The notes beneath the pieces were generated by a model. It worked only from the letters and a program-made list of their open reading frames with translations. It made no database searches and was not told where the DNA came from. Shown here in pieces: positions 23,898-35,990 of a stretch of 64,000 bases of DNA. This DNA comes from Orbilia blumenaviensis (taxonomy: Eukaryota; Ascomycota; Orbiliomycetes; Orbiliales; Orbiliaceae): the NCBI GenBank assembly GCA_036872755.1, contig JAVHNS010000019.1, positions 124,001 through 188,000 of the forward strand. The letters run 5' to 3'. Position numbers and translations under genes: made by a program. Each line of letters opens with the position of its first letter. Positions within the stretch are counted from its first letter, which is position 1.

Positions 23898-24516
23898 ATG
23901 GCGCCCAAGCGTTCTGGTGCATCTGCCTCTTCCGCACCCCTTCCGCCCCTCTCGATTGACTCTACCGCCCTCCTCAGCGACGCTATTTCGTTCTCCGGCA
24001 CGTATTCGATTACCATCGGTGCGAATTCCGTTCTACACCCCCGGTGCAAACTCAACTCCACCGAAGGACCCATTGTCATCGGTTCGAATTGTATCATCAG
24101 TGAGAGAACGCAACTAATAGCACCCGACATCGACGGCCTCGTCCTGGGAAATTATGTTCACGTCGAGGTGAACTGCCATATCCAAGCCGCGAGAATCGGC
24201 GACGCTACATCTATTGAAGTTGGAACAAAGCTAGGCAAGGGCAGTTGTATTGGGGATGTGGGTCATTCTATCGAATTATCTACCTTACCTGTAATGACGT
24301 TGCTAATATCAGCTTTTTCGGCAGAACTGCACTCTTTCCCCTCTCTCTACTATCTTCGACGTCGATGTTCTCCCCGCATATACAGTTGTCTACGGCGAAA
24401 ACCATCGAAGGATGGATAACTCCGCTACAGCAGTTGCTCGGAACGAAACAATGCTCGCTCATATCGACTGTCTCAAAAAGCTTCTTCTGAATAAAGCTGA
24501 GAAGTATACTAGATGA
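23898..24516 (+). CDS. Dynactin p27 subunit (DCTN6 family)
   Basis: Two exons, 23898-24257 and 24325-24516, encode 183 residues. The middle is a left-handed beta-helix of hexapeptide repeats (ITIGANSVLHPRCKL, IVIGSNCIISERTQL, LVLGNYVHVEVNCHI, IEVGTKLGKGSCIGD), followed by NCTLSPLSTIFDVDVLP, YTVVYGENHRRMDN and an amphipathic C-terminal helix. This layout is that of dynactin p27 (Neurospora RO-12), part of the pointed-end complex that helps dynein carry cargo and nuclei. The first exon's frame runs on past the donor, so an unspliced reading gives a false C-terminus. Confidence 0.88.
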
Positions 24517-25029
24517 GCAATTCGTCTAAAACGGGTGGTAAAGTTGCCAAGGCTCGATTAGGTTACTTGTATTCGGGGCGGTGCCAATCACCCTCTGACT
24601 AGCACCTACGACTAGAGGTTGGGAAGACTATATTCAGTTGGCCTCGGTGGGCGTCAGATAATGGCCCTAGCAATATCTTATTCCTAATATCATCCATGAT
24701 CTGTGGTAGCTGGAGAATATAACCTATACAGCTACCAGTTGTTCGACCATACCATACTACGAAACTGGGCCTGACCTAGAAGCCAACACCCCAAATTCCC
24801 AAGCGGGTCAATTAGAAAGGTAGGCCGACTGACTAAAGACTTTTTGGCTTCAAAGTTGCGCATGGTTCCTCGCCGCGCACCATAGATAGAAAAGCAGAAC
24901 GCCACCAGGAGGTATAATCTTATGTACAACCGATACAAGCTTGAAAACGCCGAACGAAAACCCACCAGCACTCGATATAACATATAATCGAAGAACTATC
25001 TAACGACGCAGGGGAGGGTTAGAGGGCTG
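24517..25029. other. Convergent 3' spacer
   Basis: 513 bases between two convergent stops, with no supportable gene. The frame at 24732-24983 (-) is not protein-like. Confidence 0.55.
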
Positions 25030-27168
25030 CTACCATAGCACCCCCCATAATACAAGGGCAATGAAATACAACACGAACGAAATGACTAAACAGCCAAACG
25101 TCATAACCCATAGCAGACCGTTTCTATAAAATCCAGGTTAGCAAGTCATGCACTGCAACCCTCAGTTGTTCACAAGGAAATACGTACGCTTTAATCCAAC
25201 TGCTGCCAATTTCAGCGACATACACCCCTTTTGAGAGCGCAATCCCAACAAAGAAGATAATACTCCACCCCTGGACGACGCCTTCAAATATTGGAGTGGG
25301 AAACCAAACGAACCATAAGCCATAACCAATATGTTGGAAAGCGATTATAATGACCCAAACGATAGCGAGAACAGCAGGGACAGCGTTGGATTCTACCCCA
25401 TTAAAAGGCCTATAGGTATTTCTAGGAGGCAGTATCAATGGTTCGACCAGCGGAGTGTGCTGGAACGGGATGCCAGGGAAGCTTCGAGGACGTTTTGCCT
25501 TGGTTCTCCTGATAGGCAAGGTCTGGGAGGCATTAGCTAGCTTAGGACGGGGTAGGCGGAGTGTCGCATTTGTCGGCGTTAGTTGGCCGTATGTTGTATT
25601 TGATAAATTAGGAGAAGGAGAAGGGAAGTGTTGATGGAAATAAGAAGCAGAAAATGTAGGGCGGGGCGGGTAGGCTCGATTAAAGGAGCCTCCGGCCCCC
25701 TGCGTATCGGATTCATCTTCCGCCTCATCTCCTGTCGTGATAGAAAGGTAGCTGGGGTGTGATGTTATGGATGGGCGATTTGTTACATCGAATTTATTGG
25801 GATTTGTATTGAGTGGCAAAGTTCCCAGAGGTGTCTGGAGTTGCTGAGTGCTTCCATAACTTGGGCCATTGGGGTGGTCCAAAAGAGACGTCTGTTCCTG
25901 ATCCAGCGGAATAGATGAACTCAAAAGAGGCGTCTGTGCACCAGATATCAAGCCCTCCGTCTCTGAGTCGCTAATCAAAGCACTTAACCGACGATTAGGT
26001 TCAGGGGTGTGTCTATTTGGCGAAATTTGGTTGCTGAATGCCCAAGCATGCTCCCTCCCTCCAAAGTAGTCGCTATCTGAAGTTATGGACCCAGGCATGA
26101 AGCGGGAATTATGTTTTTGCTGGGTCGGCGTGCTCTCTTCCTGGTCATCCTCCTCATCCGTTATTGGTCGAGGCGGCTGCGCCGGCACTGGAGCATGGTA
26201 CACCGGAAGGTATGCAGTCGGAGTTAGAGGTGAGTCTAAAGGATCATTATCATTATCAGTAGCGGAAGTTTCTTCATCTCCCGCATCGTTATCTTCTTCG
26301 CGCGCAATCCGACGACTAAGTTCCGGGGAGCTTGCCCGATCTTCAAATTTGCCAAGTAGCCCTTGATATGCGAGGCTGCCGCCATTATTCGGCTGGTACC
26401 GACGGTCTTCTAATGACGCAGAGTACGGATTCGTAAATGGTATGTCTGGCTTTCTGGACAACCCTCGAATTGTCCGGATTGTGGAATCTGTGCTTCGTTT
26501 CTTTGCATGTTCTTTCCTCCAGCTGTGATAAGATTGAGGCCTTGAAGTCGGGACCGGGTATTCGACATTTGTTGAAGCTGGGTTACCCAAGGTCTGGCGA
26601 GGTCTCAAAGACCACCAAGTATACTGATAAATTAGTTATGCTTCTTAATGATACTGTTTTTCAAGGACGTGATATGGCATACCATGCATTCCAATGCACT
26701 CCAGAGCCAACCCATAAGGTAAATGCCCTCCCAGATACCAGGCTCGACTTCTACACTAGTAGCATCTAGGAACATATTGCTACCGGGTATGGGGCGACCC
26801 CGCTTGGGTTCTGGATTCTTCGCGCCATACCCTCCTCCCCCGCCTTCTAGGTTAGATAGACATCTCGCGACACCCCATCGCACGAATTCTTCCGCTATAC
26901 CAAGAGAAAAAAGTAAAACCCATGAAACTCGACCTTCCAAAGGGAAGAAAGCCTGTGATCGTGCTAGGAGGCGCAGACCACATGTTGTCGCAAAAGCGAT
27001 ACAGGCGAGAGGAAGCGCATATCGCGCTGAGTTTAAAGCGACCTGTAGCGAAGATTCTGGGTTTGGAGAGTTATCGGGTCTGTAGGGGATTAGGATCGGT
27101 AGAAGAAGCAGGGCGTGCACTATCAATAATGCTGGTGGGAGAAGGTAACGATGAAAGCTTTGCTTCAT
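25030..27168 (-). CDS. Multi-pass membrane protein with long disordered loop, unknown function
   Basis: Three exons, 26683-27168, 25188-26623 and 25030-25123, give 671 residues. Four hydrophobic segments lie in the first ~165 residues, including one with GIAEEFVRW. About 340 Ser/Pro-rich, probably cytosolic residues follow. Three more hydrophobic segments close the protein: AIVWVIIIAFQHIGYGLWFV, GWSIIFFVGIALSKG and, added only by the last exon, NGLLWVMTFGCLVISFVLYF. The seven-span count, the acidic/Arg pair in span 3 and a His in span 5 recall the gamma-secretase subunit APH-1, but similarity is weak and this is speculation. Otherwise I recognise no family. It lies upstream of the farnesyltransferase gene, on the same strand. 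Confidence 0.78.
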
Positions 27169-28237
27169 AGCGGTTGGGCCAACGGCGGAGGCGAACCTCG
27201 CACGGAGAAGTGTTGTTGTTGACGTTCGGACGGGATGGGTTTGGGGACGGACGTCGCACCGACTTGGCTGGGGACATGAGATTGGAATTCTCCCTGGGGC
27301 GATATCTCTGGATAAGAGATGCGATACCGATGGCTCATGCAGCGAGCCGCTGTCGAAAAGTTATGGTACTGAACGAGTGAGGGGGTGGCGATAAGAAAAC
27401 CGACTGAAGGGGCATTGACTATCGAAGCGGCATATCTTTTTGATTGAATCTGGAGTTTTTAGCCTGGCATGTCAAGATGCCACTAGTTCGACTTGGACTT
27501 CGAATCTTTAATTATAATTTATCACACGGGGCAGGCCGGCGGGGGGGCAGGCCAGGATTCCAGACGGCAGACGTACTTGCAATTCAGGGGGGCGCCCTCC
27601 AGAGATTCAGACCTCAACTGGGTGCACCAGCCTGGACGGAGATAGTTAAGTGCAAGTGCCTCAGCTCAGGGGATTTGAGAAACCCTCCCAGACCTATCGG
27701 TCCCATGTCAAAATGCTCACAACCGTTTGAACTATCAGACGAGATGGTCGAAATGTCGTAAAATATGATACCAATGGTGTCCAAGAGCAAGCTGTTGGAT
27801 TCGAGGATGGGCGCATGTGGGAGCGGTCTCATGACCAATGGCAACCCCGCAACCTCCTGGCAGGCTGGGCTTCCTTGTGTTCCCGGTACGAATATACCCA
27901 TCTGAACCGTCTCTGTGTCGTGCGGCTGTAGTTGTACATGTACAACGGACGGACATACATGTCGAAATGCACATGGCTCAACTGTGCATTGGCTTTCCTC
28001 AATCAGCACTAGTGCGGGCACGAGACCTCTGAGACTGACAGACATCTGGTTCAGTTTGACATCACTTTGGGTCCATGGCATCGTATTGTATGCATCGCGA
28101 CGAGCACAATGTAGTCTGCCCAATCGGTAACGTTCTGATCTTATCGATTATTTCGTGATTACTAAGTCAGCAAGAAGAATGCATGCATCAAAAGTATCAT
28201 ATCCACCGTTAACTTCAATCGAATATATATTTTTATA
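27169..28237. other. Spacer between membrane protein and RAM1
   Basis: 1.07 kb. It should hold the promoter of the minus-strand membrane-protein gene and the RAM1 3' UTR. One long minus-strand frame is listed separately. Confidence 0.5.
27614..28123 (-). CDS. Doubtful open frame
   Basis: The frame is open for 169 codons, but its first codon is TTG. The first ATG gives 155 residues, beginning MPWTQSDVKLNQMS. There is no recognised domain, no signal peptide and no intron support. It lies within the promoter region of the membrane-protein gene. It may be a species-specific gene, an upstream exon or chance. Confidence 0.2.
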   Translation of the reverse strand: MGRLHCARRDAYNTMPWTQSDVKLNQMSVSLRGLVPALVLIEESQCTVEPCAFRHVCPSVVHVQLQPHDTETVQMGIFVPGTQGSPACQEVAGLPLVMRPLPHAPILESNSLLLDTIGIIFYDISTISSDSSNGCEHFDMGPIGLGGFLKSPELRHLHLTISVQAGAPS

Positions 28238-29986
28238 TCATTCAGCCACGTTCCCTTTTAAAGGAGGTTCCACATCGCTGACATCGTTATACCATTCCCA
28301 CCAACCCTGAAGATGACTTTCCGCCCCCAGCGGAATGTTGAATAACGGATGTTGAACTCCTACTCTGTCGTTTTCATCTGATAGTAGACCTTCTAACCAA
28401 CCCCCACCGATTCCACCCCCACCCGAAGGCTTAGGAATATTGTTACTCGATTTCCAACAATGCCCATGTCTGAAAGGCGATTTTGCCAAAACAGGTGAAT
28501 GGACAGAGGTTGAGTCGTAGTAGTAATAATGCTGGGCGGCAGACAAGCCTAGCAGGACATAGTTGGAGTGATAGTAATCCGGGCGACTAATCAATATAAG
28601 AACACAAGATGTCAGCGGGAGTCTGTTTAAAACGCACCTACAATAGAAAAATCACTTACATCCCCGGCTTATCCCTAAGGCCGCCATGAGGTCCTTGACA
28701 GCATGTGAGAATATAACGAATTAACGCTTTTCGACTCCATAAATCCCCGATATTCATTTTTACGGACTTCCTGCTCGACTCTATTGAATTGGCTGCCGCT
28801 TCGACCAGTGACCAGCACCCTCCAACCCAGGTGCTATAGCATCCATCGACCAATTTATTCGTTCTTCCGGAAAACCCACCTTCAGGGGCGTACTGTCGGG
28901 CAGAAAGCCATGAAACCAGCCTATTCAGATCCAGGTTTCTACTCAAGGCCTTTTCAGGATCATCCAGAAGGCACAGTGCAGCCAGCACGCAGAAGGCGTA
29001 ACCCCCATGAGCTTCAGCATGCGGCTTGGCGCCGATCCCGCCCTCCCAGGTTTGACAGCTCTTGAAGTACTCAGTGACTCCATCCAGGAGCGGAAGTTCT
29101 CCGATAGAAGGGTCCCCTTTGAGATCATCTTCATCATACCCCAGAAGAGCCATCACAACGAGGGCGCAATATCCAGCACGCACATCTTCCTCCCCACCTT
29201 CGTTCACTTTGAACCCTCCATTTGGCAACTTGATCTTCCGTATCCACTGCAATAGCTTCCCGCGGTCTATCCAAGCAAATGCATTGGCATAGACGGTCAG
29301 TCGCTCATTCTCAGGTAGCTCCTTCGAAGCGTAGTATGAAGTAATCGCGAGCGTCAGAACAGAAGCATATGCAGCAGCAACATGGGGAGCTTGGCCATTT
29401 CCTCCCCCAAAGCCTCCACCTGGATGTTGCAACGGTTTGAGACTTGAGATAGCCCTTTGAGAGATTGGGAAGGCAATTAGTATAGACGATTTCCAAAAGT
29501 ATGGAAATTGATCCCTTACCGGTCATTGTAGAGTCCAACATCCTCGCCCAGAAGTGATAAGGCATTGATGCACCAGTACAACAACCACGGCCTGCTGGCA
29601 TCAAGGCCGACAAAGCCACCCGATAGGCCCTCGTCGAGGGGATTGAGTAGAAATTCGATATGTGTTGCCTTATCTAATGGTGGGAGGAACGGCTGGTCAA
29701 GAGATCTCATGATATTTCGGGCCGTTTGAAGCTGCTTTTGGGAGGTCTCCGTTTTCAGGTCATCCAGTATGAATGGGAGGTTAAGATGCATAGCAGGGAC
29801 CCTCTCCGGGGCCGTTTGGTAGAGACTGGGATGCGAATCTTCATCTGTAGCCCCGTCTGCTTGGGTTGCCCACCGAGGCTGTTCGCCCTCTTCGAGAGGT
29901 TCTACCTGAACCATCGTGGGCCAGTCCTTTGGAAAAGCAACCTTCCTTTTGGCTTTGGATTTGACTGCCCGACGCTGATATGACAT
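28238..29986 (-). CDS. RAM1: Protein farnesyltransferase beta subunit
   Basis: Three exons, 29520-29986, 28660-29454 and 28238-28586, encode 536 residues. The protein is an alpha-alpha barrel of prenyltransferase repeats (GGGFGGGNGQAPHVA, GGFKVNEGGEEDVRAGY, GGIGAKPHAEAHGGYAF, GGFSGRTNKLVDGCYS, GGLRDKPG). The zinc ligands are visible as Asp and Cys in LVDGCYS and His in DYYHSNY. With the alpha subunit it attaches farnesyl to C-terminal CaaX boxes of Ras, Rho-type GTPases and pheromones. The N-terminus (residues 1-60) and the His/Tyr-rich C-terminal part after DYYHSNY carry fungal extensions, so the protein is longer than the yeast enzyme. Confidence 0.95.
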
Positions 29987-30554
29987 CCAAGAAATTTCCT
30001 ATCGGCTCCACAATAAGGATCCTTACGCCGATACCATGTCGGACAACAGGGACACGGCGTTGGGTATGTGTTTGGATGAGGAGAGGCCGGAGTGTTGCTG
30101 GTGTTTGACGAAAAGTATCTTATATGATGTATCTTACGAGTAAGGTTGACAGGAGTAGACGCATTGGATTTTGTATTCTCGCTCTATCAAGGAAAACGCA
30201 GGCCCGGACCCGTACATTTATACATCGTACTCCATTTCTGTTTTCCATTTTATTATTATTACGTAGGTACCTATTTTGAAAAAGAATAATAAGAAGAAGA
30301 GGAAGGAAGGAAGGAAGGAAGGAAGGAAGGAAGGGAGGAAGAAAGGAAGAAAGAAAAGCTGTATCCGGGTAGAATGGGTGACACCAAAGGTATATCGGTG
30401 CAGGACAATTGCAACCAATCCACCAGAATCAATAGCGATCGACCAAAAAAGTCGTGGGTATCATGCAATTATCAAAAGTCAAAAAATGATGACTCCAATG
30501 TGCGCCATCTCGATGCAAAAGCGGTAATATAGAACAATAACGAAATAAAACCCA
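29987..30554. other. Spacer with (GGAA)n tract
   Basis: 568 bases between RAM1 and the RING protein gene, both on the minus strand. It includes a GGAA microsatellite at about 30300-30340. I see no gene. Confidence 0.6.
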
Positions 30555-31418
30555 TCATCGTTTCCCCTTCCCTTTGCCCTTCCGTTTTTTCTTACCATCA
30601 GGCGCATCGGCTATGGTTACTTCGCCTTCTTCAATTCCCTCCTCGTCCATCTCTTTGAGCTTCTCCCTCCCCTCTACGAAGAACATCATATCCCTACATA
30701 ACCGTTGTGATTTGCTTAGTGAATGTCACGAACGATGCAATGATGTTAATAAATACATACCGGAGTTGGTCCTTCAAGTCTAAATTCTCTCTCAGCAGCT
30801 CCTCGCGCTCCTTGCTCATCTTGTCTACTCGCTCGAGAAGACCATCATTCACCGTCTTTTCTTCTCTCCAATCCTTCTCGAACTTACGAAGTAACTCTGT
30901 AGCCTTCTCGGCTTTCTTCTCAGCCCTCGTTTTAGACTTTTCTAACGAAGGAACGATGTCCTGAGATAGCTCGTCTACTTTCAACTTTAGGTCTTCGAGA
31001 GCAGCAAGCGCTTCCTTAAGTTTCTCGGACGCCTCATCAGCGCGACGACACGCCTTCGCTGCCTTATCAGCAGCGGTAACCACCTGCTCTTCAAAGTATG
31101 TTCTTTGCGAGTCCAGCTGGCGTGTGAGGAGGTGTGTGTATTCCATGCCGATACTATCAAGCTTTTCATACAGCTCATCCGTATTGTTTTCGTTCCTTCC
31201 AGATGGGAGCTCTACGAGCTTCCCGTCAGCTTTGTTCTGGACTAACCTATGCACATATGCATCGGAAGCGTAGTCCCACACCCTCTGTGTATCGACGTCC
31301 ATAGCAAAGCAATGCTGTGTCTGTTCGTAATGTTGGAAAGCATGCTTTTCCTCGTACCTTCCACACCCAACATGACCACATATCAAACTATTCAAAGTTA
31401 TTAGAATCTAGAGCCGGC

Positions 31419-31451
<33 letters not shown>

Positions 31452-32906
31452 GTTTTCGGTTTCCATGTCTGTGGACTTACCAGACCCAAAGGTTATCCAC
31501 TGCCCCACAGCTGAAGCAAAGGTCACATTCATCCTCATCGGTTGACTCCTCTTTCCCATCTCTGAACCGTTTCACCTTTTGCTTCGGCCGCCCGCCCAGA
31601 TTCTTTTTGTCGTTTGAAGTGTAGCGGCATACGGGGCAGCTACCATCCTTCCACTTACTAAGGCAGGCGCAGTGGAATACGTGTTGGCACTGTGTAGTTA
31701 GCAGGCCGGTTGTCTCGTCCATTCGTTCGAGACAAACGGGGCAAGTGGGAAGTTCCAGCAACGAAGCCGTCGGAGGCGGGGCCGGTTTGGTTGTTAGGTG
31801 GGCCGTAGTGACGGGAATCGTCGCAGGGGTCTGCTGGAAAGGCGAAGGCGGGTCGGTTTCATATTGGGCTAGGTGGAGGACCTGCACCGAGCCATCTACT
31901 AAGGTGGAACTAGCACCGGGTAGATGTACCTTCGAGGCATCTATGTCTGGTAGCTGGAACAGGACACTCTTTATGAATACTACATGGCATGTTTCCGGCT
32001 GTATTTTTGGCTGTTTGTTAGACAGGACTGAAAGGCTCAAGGTTGGGTGAGATCAATTCATACCTCCATGGTGTTAAAAACCCGGCCATTGTATTCGCTT
32101 GCAAATTTCTTTGCATCTTCAAGTCTACGGAACTTGAGAAGTGCCATGTACTTGCGGATATCCTCGCCAGTTCGGATCAACCTGAAGTGGCTCACAGCCT
32201 CACGTGTATCATCTCCAACGTATCCAAGAAAATCGCTCGGAGTCATGTAGGCCGGAACAGCTAATATCGCCACAACAGTAGACTCATGCCCATCCTCGGT
32301 AGAGACCTTATCTGGGTCGGTGCCATTTGTAGTGTGAGTGGTCTCCCGTGCCGATTCTGGCAAGGACTGTGTCCCTGGGTCCGGGCGACTTGTGATCCCC
32401 GTTCCGAAGAGCCCAGGTGTTTCCGTGGTCTCTCGATAGAGGTGAACGACACCATAGCCTATGCTTGCGGTGGAAGATACGATCGGAGTGTAGCGTGCCT
32501 TGACGGAGGAGAAGTGGGAATCCGAAGTGTCAGCGAAACTAACACTCTTGCCGCGGAGCCGGCCGGGAGAAATATCGGTATCATTCGGAGACTGAGGCTG
32601 GGATGCCATATTGATGCTTTCGATTGTTACAACGGAGAATCTATAGTCCAGATGTTCGGAAGAGACAGGATTTATGTGAGTGCTAGGTATAGTGGGGCCA
32701 GCGGTGAAGCTGCCGCTATCGTTATCATCTACGGCGCATTGGGGCCGTGCGGCCTCGGGGACGAAGGCAAAAAAGTCGGATCCGTAGGACGGCAGGGTGC
32801 AGTCCTTGGTATCGGGGACGATACCGGACTGAATTGCAAGCTGAGAGAGACTATGTGAACGGTGATATATTTCGAGGACGATATGATAGTAGTATGAGGA
32901 CGCCAT
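30555..32906 (-). CDS. ETP1: BRAP2/ETP1-type RING and UBP-zinc-finger ubiquitin ligase
   Basis: Four exons, 32064-32906, 31481-31998, 30761-31387 and 30555-30693, encode 708 residues. Order: an N-terminal low-complexity part; a BRAP2 domain (about 205-300) ending [14 protein letters not shown]; a RING finger (about 365-405; [22 protein letters not shown]); a UBP-type zinc finger ([20 protein letters not shown], then [19 protein letters not shown]); a long coiled coil; and a Lys-rich tail. This is the layout of human BRAP/IMP and yeast Etp1. Known roles are RING ligase activity and, in yeast, ethanol tolerance and transporter turnover. The acceptor of exon 2 was set by matching PETCHVVF; an alternative 12 bases earlier also keeps frame. 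Confidence 0.92.
31421..31446. repeat. Poly(A) tract inside intron
   Basis: About 26-28 A residues lie in the second intron of the RING protein gene. Read on the coding strand, this is a T tract ahead of the acceptor. Confidence 0.85.
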
Positions 32907-34124
32907 CTACGTCTACCACTTCGAGTACTAAAGTCGGCAGGGGAAGTAAGTAGGCTAGGTACCTAAGTTGGCTGTCACGGATATACACTGGAGGATATGG
33001 CGGCGTCAGTCACATGGTTGTCAATTGAACTTTTGTAGATTGTCAGTGTCGTGCATGAAATAGTATGCCATGGCAAGGTGGGGACGAGGGGAGGGGCATG
33101 CTGCCATAGCGCTAAATTTGACAGGGAGCGAAGGAATAATAGGTATATATGTAGGTAGGCCCAGGTAATTAAAAAAGTTTATAACTTCATGCTATATACC
33201 TAGGTAGGATCACAACAATGAAAGAAAATTAAAAAGCCAGCTACAGAGATAATTAGCACTTCCTGTGTAAATCCTGACCCAAAGCAAAAGGCACTGAAGC
33301 CAAGCCAAAAGTAAGGAAGTATTGCCGGTAAAAAAATACATTTTGGTTGGTCGGTCATGATTAAGCGGGTGGCCAGCCGACTAGTTGTCGGGCAAACTCT
33401 GGAGAATTCGATACGAGGTGGCTGCAGAAGCCTTGAGACTTTTAAAACTAGCCTCGAAATGCGGGAGATGCACGCACATATCTGCTCAAGTATGTCGGTA
33501 AGTATGTAAGTCAGAAACATACGTCGTACGTACAGGCAGCTGGCAGACAAACATCCAATCACAAGTCAGAAGTACTAACCGACCGACTGACATGCAGAAC
33601 GCAGGCAGGATACGATGTTTCAGGTATGCTTTTTTTCTTTCTTTCCAATGCGGGATTATTTATATTATTACTGTTGAGGGCCAGAGGAAAGCGACCCCGC
33701 AAAACGCATGGCATCTCCACGATATCCATTAACTATGCATCCCCACAGAACAGGCACATACTACGGAGTAGTTACTAGTTACTAGGAGTACATATCCTAG
33801 GTAAGTACCAAGTGCATACCATGTCCGGGGGGTTGGGAGGGGTGGGAGTCGCCGCCGAAGCTAGTGGAAGCCATGGAAGGACTGGAAGAATTTGGAGTGG
33901 AAGAACAAGAAGAAGACTAACTAGAATAATTACAGGCAGGGATCGATTTCACCCACACACGGGATCAGGACTGCCATATGCCTTTTGTTTTTTTCCCTTT
34001 TCCCTTGATCACAAGTATCTGGTACTATCCTGTCGGATATCGTCGAAGTTTGGCCGCAGAGGCTGCCGGTTAGGCGGTCGTAAATAGCCGGCGAGAACGG
34101 TGGCCCGTATTCGAGACACAGTCA

Positions 34125-34154
34125 GAGCATGAGCATGAGCATGAGCATGAGCAT
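34125..34154. repeat. (GAGCAT)5 hexanucleotide repeat
   Basis: Five perfect tandem copies of GAGCAT. Confidence 0.95.
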
Positions 34155-35917
34155 CGAGTGTGTCGAGCATACACGTTTGTATTTCCCACACTTTTTTTTC
34201 ATAGGACCTCCCCCTCTCTTACTTTCTTTTTTCCATCATTTTATATATTATCCCGTGCATTATATTAGTAGTATTAAGCAGTTAGGTAGTATATATAAGT
34301 GGTGCTTGGGATGGAGCGTGTGGCCGGAACGGACCATGTAACTCGAGCATGCGCAGGTCCTGTCTTGTACCTGACTCTAACTAAGTACCTGCCTTGCCAA
34401 CCGATACGTACATACTTATATATATAAGAAGCCCGGTCTTCTGGAAGGGATTATGGAAGCTTTGGTCTTTTTCTGGCGGATTTCTTCTTCTGCCTTCTCC
34501 TTTCCCTCGATTTAAGGTCACGATTTCAGTGTGTACCATACATAGGCAGTTCGCTAGCTTATCCTGGGTGGTCGCAAGAACTGGACTGGACTGGACTCGG
34601 ATTGGCTTGAGCGACCCGCCGGTGGAAAGGCCCTGCATGTTTTGAAACCCACTTGTCGGACAGCTGGAGCTTCAGGTTCTCTTCCAGCAGGCGGAAAGAG
34701 AGAGAGAGAGAGACGGACAGAGAGACGGACAGAGGAAGAAAGAACGGCGACTGATTAGCTGGCTGACTGACTGGCAAATTGACAAAACCTAAGGGAAAAA
34801 GAAGAGGAAGAAGAGGAAGTAGAATCAGAAAAGAAAGCAAAAGACCAGAAGAGCAATCAGGATAAAATACAATTATAACACAACTGCCTGCTTACTTTAC
34901 CTCGTGCTATACCAGTGCTCCCTTACCCATCACCTACCTAATCACCTATCTACCTACTTGCTATTACCTGGCCTGGCCCGAGGTTGACCATCACCTACCT
35001 ACTCAGTACCACCTACCCAGCACCTGAGGACCCTATCCAGTCGCATGCAAGCTTGTTCATCACGGCCATCACCAACACCGCTTTGAACGCCATCCATTCG
35101 CCTCCATCGATCATCTTTTTATCCCACCACCACCACCACCACCACTTCTACACTAGCACCCTAAGGATTATTCACTACAACAATTATCACTACAACTATA
35201 GCTACTGCCGCCGCCATATCCTATATACTACTAGTATAGGTAAAGATACCTAAGGAAGTCGGCACATCATGTACGCCGACTCAGCTATGGTAGGCTCCAT
35301 CCATTCTTTTCGTTCTTTCTTTCTTTTCGACTGTCAATCGCAAACGGATATGCATTATGCATGACCAAGGTCCGATACTTTCTTCTTACTGCATTTCGCT
35401 TCAATTCGTCCTTGATTTATCTATTTCTTGCTTATTGTTATTATTATTATTATTATTCTTCCTCCTCCTCTTCCTCTTCTTTTTTTTTTTTTTTTTACTT
35501 CACATCAGGATTCGTACGGCTCGATGCCGTCCGCCCCAGCGCTTTTATATCGGTATCACCTATTTATATATTCCATATATAAGCAATACTGCTTAAGTAA
35601 GTAAGTAAGTACTTAAGCAAGTACCTACTTAGTATATCTATTCAATACATATCCTTTACCCTTGCGTGCGCCTGGCCTTAGATGGATCTAGATTTCGGAT
35701 GATTCGGATCTGGGTCTGAACCTATCTGGATGCGGATGGATCCGAACGGTTATGGCCACGCTATTGCAAGCTATTATGCTACGGATTTGGGTATTATATT
35801 ATAGATAGAGTACGCACTTGCTTGCTTGCTTCCTTACTTGTTTAACTTAAGTATATATATATATATATATATGTGGATATGGACGGTATGAGTATGGGTA
35901 TAGGTATGGGTACGGGT

Positions 35918-35990
35918 ATGGTTATGGTTAAGGATATGGTTAAGGATATGGTTAAGGATATGGTTCGGGATATGGTTATGGATATGGTTA
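35918..35990. repeat. 12-base minisatellite, GGATATGGTTAA type
   Basis: Tandem and degenerate copies of ATGGTTAAGGAT with variants TTCGGG and TTATGG. Looser TATGGGTA-like copies precede it from about 35885. Confidence 0.85.
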
